64,000 nucleotides of DNA from positions 12,742,001 through 12,806,000 of the forward strand of contig JARFIW010001469.1 in NCBI GenBank assembly GCA_036346225.1. The letters run 5' to 3'. Position 1 is the stretch's first letter, and each line of letters begins with the position of its first letter. The notes under the pieces are model-generated. The model did not search any database, was not told the origin of the DNA, and saw only the letters and a program-made list of their open reading frames with translations. The position numbers were made by a program, and so were the translations under genes. The stretch is from Platerodrilus igneus (Eukaryota > Arthropoda > Insecta > Coleoptera > Lycidae). Below are positions 11,521 to 22,919 of the stretch, piece after piece.

Positions 11521-13588
11521 CTCATATTTAGACCAGGGTAGAAAATTAATGGATTACATCAAATAATTTTAATCACCGTGTATGAGGAAGTTTATTAGAT
11601 AATACGCTTTATTAAAACCCGTGGAGAATAAAAATTCATTCGTTTTATTAAAAATAAGAGATTAAAATTATTTACAAGACGCTTTATATAAAAATAAGCA
11701 GTTTTAAAATGCTCACTAAAAATTCAAAGAGTGGAAATTACGTGCAAGATTTATATTAATTGATTCAAGTTTGGGCAACGAGTATTAAACGAAATGTACA
11801 AATAATAATTGAATATTTAATTAGGATTCACTAAAATTACAGAGTATAATTAAAGCTTGAGTAAATAATATTATAGAAACTTGTAAACCCAAGATTATAA
11901 TACCAGAAAATAAAGCTCTGAGAATTAATATTATGTTGAACACCTGCGTAGTTTAAATGTCACATACGGCGAAAAGTTTGCAGATAACAAATGGTTTCAG
12001 AGAATTTTGGGAAAACGTCGCATAATAGTTACAAGAAATGCTAAAGGTGGGTTATTTCACACTCCATGTGGACTAAAATAATCGATAATAAGGAATATCA
12101 CTTTGCATCAATAAGAGCAGGTTAGATAGAGACAGATAATATGCGCAAGAACGAGACACATATAGTAAAGGCGTGAGTAGCGCAACGTCATGGGGTTGCG
12201 ATTGGTTAAAAGTAAAAGGCAAACTTGAGAGGTAAAATAACAGCTCTGTATAAAATTTTAATCGGTTATTTCCAGACGTTGCGTGCCGTGTTGAAATTTC
12301 TGAGATTTAACTGGGACGAGTGAAAATTCGTAAAAACCGACGCGCGAGCGACGGACTGGGAACATAGAATAAGGAATTCTTTAGAATTACCCGTTTTGAG
12401 GACAAAAGCGACGTGCCGGCTTTTTGCTATATATACCGAGATGAATATAAACAAGCCCTCTTAGACTTTTGACTATTCAATGCGTTAAAAGCTCGTACAT
12501 CCGCGACTTGATTGAAGATGTTAAACAGTGCATTTTAGTTTGATAAAATAATTTAAAATTTTGCTCGTATATTTTAGTGATTCAAAATAGTTGGTTATTT
12601 ACGTGCTAACATGAATGTACTTCAGTGCACTTAGATACAAGGTAATAAAATTTAGTTTCACTGTACCAATTAGCAAAATTTACAACGACAAATGTATACA
12701 CAAAAGTAGGCAGTTTTGGCGTATATTGGTGAAAGAAGTATGAAGTTATTTGCTATTTTTCGGGGTGTTAATAATTAAATGGTTCAAATACGTGTCTGGA
12801 TCCACGAAACAAGGGTCAGATATACACAGATGAGTTCCGGAAAAGCCCAGAAACAACTTTAAATAAATGGTGATGGAGAAAATTTTAAAAGCGTTGAGAA
12901 TTAGAAGCCGTAAATATAATCCTGTTGGAATGGTGTGATTAACTAAAGGGACGATGTACTTTGAAGCTACGAGGGCAGTAACCTTCAGGTAAATTATACT
13001 ATTTTGTTTGACATTTTTGTGTGTGTTGAATAACTTTATAATTGATTTACTTTAAATGGACATTAGTGAAATTGTACTAACCATAAAATTTTAAGATGAA
13101 ATTTGCTTGTTTAAGTAGAAAGGGTATTTAGTTTTGATGTTCGGTAATATGATGAAAATTTGGGTATGTCTTTGAGCTCAATTAGACGAACCTGGTTAAT
13201 TAACGTAAAGGGGTGGTAGATGCTCCCTTTATACTCAGACTCCGGTCTGCTTATATTGTTATATTAATTAGTAGGCATCCAACAAGGACTTTAATTTTGG
13301 ATGCACATTAAAATGATAATAAAATTAATCTTGAAATTCTTTTTAAAACTGAAATTTATGCTGAGTTTTAATTTTGAAATTTTAATGTATTCTGAATATT
13401 GATGTAAATAGAGTTAACGTTGATGTTTTGGTAGGAATGTGTTGTTTTTATGAATGAGGAGGTTTATAACATTAGGTGAGCAGCCGAGGCGAAAAGAGGA
13501 TCACAGCCGTTTATGACGCCCAATCTGTGGGACTAGAATTTTTTTGTTGAAAGGACCCACTTCCCGCATTCAAAGGAGTATATCACAG

Positions 13589-13590
<2 letters not shown>
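11520..13590 (+). repeat. TA-bounded unit U4 (LTR-like, 2.07 kb)
   Basis: Inverted partner of U2. Order on the plus strand: head TTACTCATATTTAGACCAGG, ATTGGTT at 12201, TATAAAA at 12249, donor-like CTTCAGGTAAATT at about 12980, primer-site-like TGACGCCCAATCTGTGGG at 13513, leader of about 60 bp ending CACAGCAA, then the TA tract. No protein-coding frame longer than about 60 codons. Confidence 0.65.
12201..12255 (+). promoter_or_regulatory. ATTGGTT / TATAAAA core promoter in U4
   Basis: The inverted CCAAT box and the TATA box are about 45 bp apart. The ATTGGTT box recurs in the inverted copy U2 at matching coordinates. Confidence 0.4.

Positions 13591-13629
<39 letters not shown>
13591..13629. 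repeat. (TA)n microsatellite
   Basis: Right boundary of the four-unit array; LINE sequence follows directly. Confidence 0.95.
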
Positions 13630-13630
<1 letters not shown>

Positions 13631-14190
13631 GTGTATATATAATTTAAGTTGGAAGACACGTTTTGTTACTGTTTGTCCAGCGGATTTTAAAGTGTCTACT
13701 TATACCTAATCTATATTTGATGCATTGTAGTTTTCAGACCCTCTAATGCTAATTCAAACATCTCTAAATGGAGAATATTTCAAGTGATCCTTTTCAATAC
13801 CTGATTCCTGTTCTAGTGCTTCTTTTAGTTACGGCCGTGCATATAAATACCCAATATATTCTTGCCATCTAATCATTTTCTTTATTTTTTCTATAATGTT
13901 ATCGCCTCCTGTAGCCCTTATAATTTTGCTATACGGTTTGGTATTACTAAACCCCTTCTAATTAGTATGTCTGATTTATCTGTTTTTCTATTTCCATCTT
14001 AGTTTGTACCTCTAGACATTTGTCATCAATCCATTGTCCTTTAGCTTTCCCGCTTTTACAAATAATTTCCCGTTCTATAGCTTTATATCTCTGATTTCCT
14101 GCTTCGTCTGATCGGTTCTTATATTGTTGCTTTTCTTCTACTAAATTCAGAATATCCTTTGTTACCCATGATTTCTTATTTTCAGTTTGC
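13630..14190 (-). mobile_element. LINE fragment D1 (linker and start of RT)
   Basis: On the minus strand this matches the endonuclease-RT linker and RT start of copy C (15960-16460), down to the CTGATTCCTGTTCTA and TTCAGACTCT blocks. It is heavily mutated. It ends at about 14190, where a different part of the element begins, so it is a separate truncated or rearranged copy. Confidence 0.7.
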
Positions 14191-14570
14191 TTATCATCAT
14201 CATTAGGTATTAAGTTCTGGAACAGACGTGTACCCTCATTATTTCTTATTCAGTGCTAACCTACTCATTTTCCTGAAATTTCCACAGTCTGAATCATTTA
14301 CTGTCTGCGTGCATTAGTTTAATGTAGGCCTACCTCTACCTGTTTTTCCTATCCTTGCTTGTAATATATCCCGCTCTATTTCCCAACAATACCTAAGAAC
14401 ATTTTCTGCCCTCTTATTTCTCCTATCTTTTTTTTTGTTTTTTACATGTTTTCAACAACCTTCTCTTTGTTTCTATGTTTGATGTCGTTGAACATAGCCG
14501 CTGCTCTTTCTTCTTAGATGCAGTTCGGTTCCCTTCTATTGTTTTACAAATATATCCCTTATTTCCCCGA
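14190..14570 (-). mobile_element. LINE fragment D2 (3' end)
   Basis: The reverse complement matches the 3' end of fragment F at 51240-51395 (ATCATCATTAGGT, GTACCCTCATTATTTC, CTACCTCTACCTG). It lies next to D1 but out of order in the element, which suggests an internal deletion or two insertions. Confidence 0.7.
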
Positions 14571-14849
14571 TACTCAGTAGTATGTGAAGGGGGTTACGCA
14601 GCCTGCGGCTACCAAGATCCTCCAACACTCAGACATTTGCCGAATTAATAGTTTTCCAGTAAATGCTTTCGCATAATTAAGATTAGTTAATATTAGTTGA
14701 GAATACTGCAAAATCAATACCTGTAGTTGCTTATAATAATCACCAAGTTTAAGTACAGTTATGTTTTTCGTTATTAGGTTTTCCATCTTGGCACTGGCTA
14801 GACGCGTACCGCCATTGATTTCCATTGTGAGCTAGCCCACACATTTCCT

Positions 14850-16094
14850 ACACATGACACACAACCTACACATCCTTAGTATGTGGCCTATCATCATATC
14901 TCTCCTATTTTTTTTACTGTTTCCATATATTCCTTTCTTCCCCTACAATTTGTAGTACCTTTTTGTTCTTAACTCTGTCTTCATCATACGTCTGTAGCAC
15001 CATATCTCAACGGCTTCTATCTTATTCTTGTCCGCCTCTCTTACTGTTCAGGTTTCACATCCGTATAGTGCTGTGCTCCAAACATATGTTTTAAGCAATA
15101 TTTTTCATGGTTTTTGGTTTGTTGTCTCTGAACACAGTAGTTGCTTTATCTTGTTAAATGTAACACGACCTTGCGCTAATCTTTGTTTTATATCTTTTGT
15201 GCTCTTTGGATCTCGCGTTATTTGGCTTCCTAAGTTGCAAAAATTCTTAACCTGTTGTAAGTTCTCGTTACCTATTTGTATTCTTGTTTTTTATTTATTT
15301 TCCTCTGCTTTGCATACTAGTGCCTTACTTTTGTTTTTGTTAATTTTCATACCGTATCTCTCCGCTACAACTGTTTCCTTTTCCTTAAGAGCAGTTTCTA
15401 ACTCTTTCTTGCGAGACGCTAATACTGCTATATCATCTGCAAATCTAAGCAAATCAATTTTTTGTTCCTGCATAATAATTACAAATGTCTTTCTGCATCT
15501 TCCTACGTTCTTGCTCTAATTCTATTACTGTTGTTTGCTCTTTGTACAAGCTATGTACTATTCGTCTATACCTATAACTCATTCCAATGTTTTTAAGTAT
15601 TTCGAACATTTTTTTCCATTATACATTGTCAAATGCTTTTTCTAGATCTACAAACCCTATATACACGCTTTCTCCTTTTTTTATCGTTATCTCCATTATC
15701 ACTCTCAAAGTTAAATAGCCTGCCGTGTTCCCCTGTTTCGCCTAAACCCAAATTCGTCTTCCGCTATTATTTTTTCAGCTCGTTTTTCCATTTGTCTTTA
15801 TATAATTCCAGTTAATATTTTAGACACGTGTGCTGTCAAATTTATTGTTCGAAAATTTCCACATCTATCCGCACCTTTCTTTTTTAGTATAGTTTCTATG
15901 ATTTTACGCGTGAAATCTTTGGATATCCCCCCTATCTTGTACATATAGCTTACAAGTTGGAAGAGACGTTCTGTTACTGCTTGTCCACCAGCTTTTGAAG
16001 GTTCTGCTTGCACCTTATTTGTATCCGGCGTCTTACCATTCTTCAGACTCTTTAATGTTAATTCAAATTCATCTCTATGTATAGGATATCCCAA
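14850..16094 (-). pseudogene. LINE copy C reverse transcriptase and C-terminal domain (broken)
   Basis: RT start with LKSLKNGKTPDTNKV and ERLFQLVSYMY at 15798-16094. The catalytic box LLRFADDIAVLAS (15291-15473) keeps the FADD motif. The C-terminal tail has TALYGCET- and RRMMK-type residues in several frames below 15290. The pieces between 15480 and 15800 are split by stops and one shift. Confidence 0.8.
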
Positions 16095-16653
16095 GTCACC
16101 ATTTTCAATATCTGATTCCTGTTCTAATGCTATTAGTTCCTCTCCTGCATATAAATTCCCTATATATTCTTGCCATCTACCTACTTTCTCTACATTTTCT
16201 ATAATGACGTTTTATATTTTTGCTATACGGTTTTATATCTCTAAAATTGATTTTAATTAGTTTGTATGCTTCTTCTGTCTTTCCTACTTCCAGTTTAGTT
16301 TGTACCTCCTTGAACTTTTCATCAGTCCATTGTTCTTAAGCTTTCCTGCATTTGCCAATAATTTCCCATTTCATGGCTTTGTATCTCTGTTTTCCTGTTT
16401 CGTATAATTTGTTTTTGTATTTTCGTCTTCCTTCTATTAAATTCAGGATATCCTTTGTCATCCATGGTTCCTTTTCTTGTGTATACCGCAGAATATCTCT
16501 GGCCGCCATGTCTAGGCTGGATTTAATGTTATTCCATTCGGTTTCTACTTCCTTAGTATCCGATATTTTTCCGATATCTTTCAGCAATTCATTTGACTTT
16601 TTTTGAATCTTTCTTGAATATCTTTATCTTTTAGTTTCTCAAAGTCAAGTGCC

Positions 16654-17318
16654 TTATTCCGTTTTTTTTTCAAAATTTTTAAATCGAAGTACAGCCTTTA
16701 TAATTACGTTGTAGTGGTCAGTGTCTATATCTGCTTCAGGGTAGTTTCTACAGTCTTTTACCTGATTCCTAAACCGTTGTCTAACAATAGTGTATTCTAT
16801 TTGATATATTCTTAATCTTCTGGCATTTTCCACGTATATTGTCTTCTGATGAATAAATTGTTCTTGTCGCAAAATTCTACCAACCTATTTCCCCTGTCGT
16901 TTTTCGTGCCTGAACCAAATAAACCTACTATCGCTCCTTCCCTACCCTCATCTGCCACTGCATTAAAATCCTCCGTAATTATTAAATTTGAATGTTCTAT
17001 TACGTATCTTAATATGTCTTCGATATCTTTGCAGACGCTTCTACATCTTCGTCATTGTAGCTAGTAGTGGACATGTATACCTGTATTATTACAGTGTCTA
17101 CCGGTTTAGATTCTAATCTAACCATGAGCAGTCTTTCGTTCTTTTGTAAGTAATTTTCTACACAGTATCCTATTTTTTTCCGCATAACTATCCCCGTAAC
17201 CAAATTTTCTTCCTCTGCTCCTGTATGAATTACCCTGAAGTCTCCACTCCAAAAATCCCCCGCCTCTGGTTACCGAACTTCGTTGATCCCTAACTATGTC
17301 TAATGCTAATCTATTCAT
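16654..17318 (-). pseudogene. LINE copy C endonuclease (broken)
   Basis: Pieces at 17118-17318 (NRLALDIVRDQRSS), 17009-17203 (GIVMRKKIGYCVENYLQKNE) and 16654-16872 (EYTIVRQRFRNQVKDCRNYP, then EADIDTDHYN). The domain order matches copies B and G. At least three frame changes separate them. Confidence 0.8.
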
Positions 17319-18324
17319 TTTTATTTTTAGGTTTACTTACCTACTTGCTTCATAGCTCTAACATCCCACGCTCCGACTCGAAAAATGTTCCCGCCTTTTA
17401 TTCTGGACTTTCCGATCGCATCCTCCAAAGTAGTCCCTGTTAAGACTATAACCAATTACACCTCCCTTCCACGTTATTATTTTAGCATGTGACGCGCATT
17501 GTTATGTAGAGCGAGTCGCTGTCTGGATGTCATACGGAAACGTCACGTTTAAGAATATTTGGTCAACACATAAGTATATAATAAAAGATTTCTTAACGTT
17601 AGTTGTGTTTATTTCCGACATCTTACAGCCTCCAAAGAGTACAATTAACAGTCCTCCCGGAGATCCAAATAAGGGACTATTTTAACTCCGGAATCTTTTA
17701 CCCCAGAGAATGCCATCATGTTTATTACAATTTAAGTACGCTGTGTACTTGGGAGGTAATGTGTGGTTTCTCGTTGCTTTCCGCATAGCGATAGTGCGTC
17801 TTAGACTGGCATACCGACCCCTATAGTCTCTTTCAATCTAGGTGCCGAAAGAGCCGCCGCCCTCTTTCGGGACCTGCCTTAGTCTGGTTCCTTACTAACG
17901 GCCCTACTACTTTGGTTGGACCTGTAATTTGGCTCTTTAGCTCATTAGAACACGCAAGCCATTTCACCTGTTTTAGTAATCTAGAACTTCGGCTAGGTGC
18001 AGGTCTATTCGAAATGGTGTTCCTCAATTGATGAACATAAACGTTCAAGTTATTGTAAAAGAAATAAACAGTGTTTGTAATTATAGAATTAAAATAAATT
18101 TGATAGAAGTGTTTGTGGAAATAAATTTTTTAAAAAGAAGCTCCCGCAACGACTCAAAATCTATCTCACGCAATTATAAATAAAAATATTAAAATTATAT
18201 GTTATTTATTTATATGAAATTCCCAACAACAGTTAAATAGGGGCATACTTAAACGGTTACATTGAAAAGTAGTTGAAATTCCAACTACTTTGTGATTTTA
18301 TTACCTATATGATAAAACTACTAT

Positions 18325-18500
18325 TTAATGAGTTTTCCTATTAAAAAGCGATTAGTGCTAGTTTTCAGATTATATTACGATTAGTGATAAAAAGTTTTCC
18401 CATTAAAAAACGATTAGTGTAAAGGAGTTTTCTTATTAGAAACGATTAGTGCAAATGATTTAAAGAAAAAATTAATTAAAAAACGATTAACGGCGGCGGT
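18325..18500 (+). repeat. Minisatellite, unit of about 28-45 bp
   Basis: Four imperfect copies of GAGTTTTCYTATTAAAAARC followed by GATTAGTG, decaying at both ends. It runs directly into the GGCGGT tract. Confidence 0.7.
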
Positions 18501-18522
18501 GGCGGTAGCGGTAGCGGTCATG
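18490..18522 (+). repeat. GGCGGT/GGTAGC simple repeat
   Basis: About five hexamer units, strikingly GC-rich compared with the surrounding AT-rich DNA. Confidence 0.8.
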
Positions 18523-19089
18523 CTGCGCCAGAATCGGCCAATTCCTCTACTTCGATGTCATAATATCAATTCAATATATTTATAAATTATTGATGTCGAA
18601 CAAATGGCAAGAAGCTTCGATTGTTGCATGCTGGGGCTATAGTATTTCAAATATTTTAAAAGTGCAAGATTTGCTGACAGAGTATTAGCATTTTTGACGT
18701 AGCTACGTTGATGCTGCAATCGATATAGTGAAAACCATGTTCTTTTGTAACTTTCCCAATTTCAAAATATTAAAGTATATTGAGTTGCTGAATTTTATTC
18801 CTTTTTACATAGATTATAGCGTTTTAAAGCGTTTATGTTCTGGTAGCGTGGGGGCGGGAAGGGGAGGCGTCCCAATTGCCCTCTTCTTGAATCCGCGCCT
18901 GATTTAGTTATATATTGAAAGTAATATAAGTCTAGTTAATAAAATTAGAATTTTTTACTGCTTTAATTTAATTATTGTATTTTAGCGTTATGATGTTGAA
19001 GACCTAATATTACATAGACTATACCCTTATAGATCTGAAATAAACTACACAAATGTGGAGTAACAAGATCTATCTATATTAAGAACTAT

Positions 19090-19400
19090 ATGAACTAGGG
19101 AAATATTTCCGGGAACTAGTTTCTCATAGGGATCAGAACCGAAAAAACTAATTTCTTAAATTGAACGAAAATTCTCAATCTTAGGTTGAACCACTTTGAG
19201 AAGCTCTGAAGTACCACAAGCAAGTCAATGCGCAAACGCAAGTCTTTGACTGTAAATCGACCCCACTTAGACACGAAAAAACAAGGAAAGTAAGAACTAG
19301 CGATGTGTACGATTACGATTGCGGCAACTATCGGGCGCTTCCGCAACACGCACAAGCAAAATACTAGCTTTAGTCGGGATGTGCACTTTACAGTAGAAAA
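19090..19400 (-). other. Paralogous 3' flank of odorant receptor locus b
   Basis: About 200 bp match 58030-58260 (shared blocks include TTGAGAAGCTC/TTGAAAACTC, ACAAGCAA..TCAATGCG and AGCGATGTG). With the palindromic element removed, it sits about 255 bp below the receptor stop codon; at the other locus the gap is about 305 bp. It is weakly open on the minus strand (19116-19355), but the two copies do not share a convincing protein. It could be a shared downstream region or the promoter/5' UTR of the next gene in the array. Confidence 0.55.
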
Positions 19401-19499
19401 TAGAAGGTGTGATAAACATTAGCGATTGAGATCAGATATATTGGCCTACAGTTACATCTAGTCATAGTATACTTTAAGTCAATTTCCATAGCCCTTCAC

Positions 19500-19800
19500 A
19501 ATCGAAATTTGAACTAGAAGGGCTGTAGAAACGGCAGCCCCCCACCAAAAAAATTCCTAATTTTTTTATAGCCAATCGTTTGTGCATCGTAGGTGTACAA
19601 ATGTGCACAGTGTACGAACGTTTGTACATATCTCTATACGGAGATACGAATAAAATAAAGTGAAGGGGCTGTAGAAACGGCAGCTTGCCTACCAAAAAAA
19701 TACATGGTTTTCTATAGCCAATAGTTTGTGCATCGTAGGTACACAAATGTGCACAGTATACGAACGCTTGTGCACTTCTCTATGCAGAGATGCAAAGAAA
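19500..19800 (+). repeat. Subterminal tandem repeats, left arm
   Basis: Two units about 160 bp apart (starting about 19515 and 19668). Each has GGGCTGTAGAAACGGCAGC, a CACCAAAAAAAT segment, ATAGCCAATCGTTTGTGCAT, and the palindrome-like GTGCACAAATGTGCAC. A further lone unit lies at 20730-20870. Confidence 0.8.
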
Positions 19801-20899
19801 AGAAACAGAAAATATCAGAAGTTTTATGTTGATTTTGGGGATCAAAATATTCTACTTGTATGCCTTCGTATGGTGAACAAAAGCGCATCAAAAGAAGATA
19901 TATGTTCTTGTTATCGTGGTTTGAAGCATCCGTCAAAATTGTAAATTCGATTTACCATGATCAAAATTTATTTCTTCAATAGCTGTACGTCTCAATATAT
20001 ATTTACTACAATAACTTCTGTTTTTGTTCGATTTCTTGAAAAATTTAACATCGAAAAACTCGAAGCGGTGGCACGGTCGATACATTTACGTCTTTCAGAC
20101 CTTATATACTGTTCAATATTACCGGTACCGCTATGAGACACACTGAATTATGTACGTATATGCATATGACATCTTAGGGAGTATTCGCTTGCTTAATAAA
20201 CAGTTTTCTTGTAAACTATATTAAATATGAACTTGCATTTCGGCATAGTTAAAATGGGAGTTTCCAAAACAAAACACTTCGAACACAAGCGTTAGTGGAA
20301 ACAACCGACAATTGAAAAAAGGTGATAAGTAGTAAGAAGTACTCAAGGCGTGGACGGTAAGCAAACCAAGACGCCCTTTCTCTGTTCGCCCATTCCTTCC
20401 CGTCCCATTTTGCATTATCCGTCCACAACAAATTTTTTGTAAGAAAACGTCGTTCATTTGATAAGCGCTGACACTTTGGCAGCTCTATGTTTATTTTTTT
20501 ATATTTTAGTTTGAGAAGGTGTACAAACGCTACGTCCTAACCAACAAATATTCATAAAGAAGAAAGGAAATTTGTTTGGTAAAGAATTTACCATTTCTGC
20601 GGTCTCCGGTCTCCGCAAATCGCTTTCCTTTTACCTTAGTGTGCGAAGTGCACAAACGTTGAGATTTTTGCAGAACTTTGCACAAATGTGAACAGTGAAC
20701 CAACATTTGTGCACTTTTTTCTAGTGTGGTGGGGCTATAGAAACGGCAGCCTGATCACCAAAGCAATTCTGAATTTTTTTATAGGCAGTCGTTTGTATAT
20801 CGTAGGTGCACAAATGTGCACAGTGTACAAATGTTTGTCCACTTCTACATACTAAGATATGAGAATATTATTTTTGGGTAGCCCAAACATAAGGGGCAA

Positions 20900-21600
20900 C
20901 GTACCACCGATGCAATCCCATATTACCCAAAAGGCAATCACTTTCCCATCATAGGCTGAGAGCAGTGCACAACGTGCAAACATTTGTGCACACTCGTAAT
21001 CGATGTGAAATACTAACCAATACAGGTGCGTAAAGTTAACCGCATTTTTTTTAAATTTTAGAAAAAATTTTGTGCTGTAATTAGGCGCCATTTTGCGTCG
21101 TTAAAACTAAATTTTGCACTCTCTTAGCATTCAAGTTATTTTAAAAAGAAATTTCTGGCCAAATTTACGCAGCCACCCTGTTTTTATTTATTCCAAAAAA
21201 ATTGTGCCATAAATAGGCGCCAATTAGGCGCACCTTTGCGCCTTTAAAACAAAATTTTGCGCCCACCTTGCAAACAAGTTATATTAAAAAACTATTGCTC
21301 CGGCCAAGTTCAAGTAGCCGCACATTTTTGGAATTTTGCAAAAAAAATTGTGCCATAATTAGTCGCTCATTAGGCGCCAATTTGCACCCTTGAAATAACA
21401 ATTTGCGTCCTCGTTGCAAGCAAGTTATTTAGAAAACCTTCAGTAGGCGCGGTTCACGCATCTACAGAAAATTTCCTAAAAAACTTGTTTGCCATAATTT
21501 TTTTAATATAACTTGTTTACTAGGTGGGCGCAACATTTTGTTTTAACGGCGCAAAATAACGCCTAATTATGCCACAATAAATTTTTTGAAATTCAAAATT
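20900..21600. repeat. Central spacer with 150-bp GGCGCC-type repeats
   Basis: About three direct copies of a unit of roughly 150 bp (AAATTGTGCCATAATTAGGC, AAAACAAAATTTTGCGCC, AAGCAAGTTATTTTAAAAA) run from about 21050 to 21480. A partial copy in reverse orientation follows at about 21490-21600. The middle of the palindrome is therefore itself a smaller inverted repeat. Confidence 0.65.
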
Positions 21601-21955
21601 TAAATTGAGTTGTCCACATTAACAGCAACACTTTTCCTACGCGCCATATTCAAGTTTTTAGTGATTTTTGTTGACGTGTATTGCACATACATAATTTTGC
21701 CAAAAACCTCAACGTTTGTGCACTTTCGTACACTAGGGTAAAAGGAAAGCGATTTGCAAAGAACGGAGACCGCAGAAATGGTAACTTCTTTACCAAACAA
21801 ATTTCTTCTTTTCTTTATGGATAATTGTTCGTTAGGGCGTAGCGTTTGTACACTTTCTCAAACTATAATATAAAAAATAAATATAGAACTACCAAAGTGT
21901 TACGCCCATCAAATAATCCACGTTTTCTTACAAAAATTTTGTTGTTGATGGATAA

Positions 21956-22253
21956 TAAGGCGGCTCCGTGGCGTAATGGTATGTGTGTGACTACTACGCC
22001 CTAGGTCCCGGGTTCGAATCCCGACACGGTCCGCTTGAAAAATGTTAGGCGAGCATTTTTCGCAAAAATACACCCTCGTTCGGATGAGAGGTAAAATGGA
22101 GGTCCCGTGTGTGAGTGTTGTCACGCACGTTAAAGATACCTACCTTGCTTGGAACAGCAAGGATTCGACAAAATTCAAAATCTTCCAGGTAAAAAAACTC
22201 GCTTCCTGGCCAATGTAGTACCTTCGGGTGGAGCATTGGAAAATCACACGTAA
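21956..22253 (+). mobile_element. tRNA-derived SINE, full-length, 298 bp
   Basis: The head has polymerase III promoter boxes: A box TGGCGTAATGG (about 21973) and B box GGTTCGAATCC (about 22012), within a tRNA-like GTCCCGGGTTCGAATCCCGA context. The body contains CACCCTCGTTCGGATGAGAG and ends TGGAAAATCACACGTAA. A perfect 13-bp target duplication, TGTTGATGGATAA, lies at 21943 and 22254. The left arm of the palindrome at about 20405-20425 preserves the uninterrupted site in reverse, proving insertion into the right arm. A second, 5'-truncated copy is at 46855-47064. Confidence 0.9.
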
Positions 22254-22919
22254 TGTTGATGGATAATGCAAAATGGGACAGGAAGGAATGGGCGTACAGT
22301 GGAGGGCCGTCTTGGTTTGCTTACCGTCCACGCCTTAAGTACTTCTTACTATTATCGCCTTTTTTCAATTGTCGGTTGTTTCCACTAACGCTGGCGTTCG
22401 AAGTGTTTTGTTTTGGAAACCCCATTGTTAACTATGCCAAAATGCAAGTCCATATTTAATATTAGTTTACAAGAAAAAAAAATGTTTATTAAGCAAATGA
22501 ATGCTTCCTAGAATGTCATATGCGTAAACGTACAGAATTCAGTGTGTCTCATAGCGGAACCGGTAATATTGAACAGCATATAAAGTCTGAGAGACGTAAA
22601 TGTGTCGACCGGCCATCCCTTCCAGTTCTTTGATGTTAAATTTTTTAAGAAATCAGACGAAAACAGAAGTTATTATAGTAAATTTATTGAGACGTACAGC
22701 GATTGAAGAATTAAATGTTGATCATGGTAAATCGAATTTACAATTTTGACGGATGTTTCAAACCACGATAACAAGAACATATATCTTTATTTGATGCGCT
22801 TTTGTCCACCATACGAAGGCATACAAATAAAATATTTTGATTTCCCAGATCAACATAAAACTTCGGATATTTTCAGTTTATTTTCTTTGCATCTCTGAAT
22901 AGAGAAGTGGTACGTTCGT

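Larger units (their letters stand above)
14575..18030 (-). mobile_element. RTE/BovB-like LINE copy C, near full-length, decayed
   Basis: All parts of copy B are present in inverse order: 5' UTR at 17350-18030, endonuclease 16654-17318, linker 16336-16640, RT 15291-16094, C-terminal domain about 14850-15290, and 3' UTR 14575-14850 with the CAGGCTGCGTAACCCC-type module. Frameshifts divide it into short ORFs. It is the same subfamily as B and G. Confidence 0.85.
18031..19089. other. Spacer with short repeats
   Basis: No gene is recognised. It contains the minisatellite and GGCGGT tract listed separately, and at about 18840-18905 a GC-rich stretch (GTGGGGGCGGGAAGGGGAGG) like the subterminal part of hAT elements. 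No matching partner end was found. Confidence 0.4.

Noticed and set aside
15028..15519. 163-codon plus-strand ORF
   Set aside because: Antisense to the RT and C-terminal domain of LINE copy C; the composition is a mirror of the real frame.
19474..20457. Several ORFs on both strands of 60-90 codons repeated at 22253-23382
   Set aside because: They come from the inverted arms and tandem repeats of the palindrome. The similarity between them is repeat homology, not protein conservation, and frames differ between units.
21956..22030. A functional tRNA gene
   Set aside because: A and B boxes are present, but the acceptor stem does not close and the sequence is bracketed by a target duplication with a long non-tRNA body, so it is a SINE.
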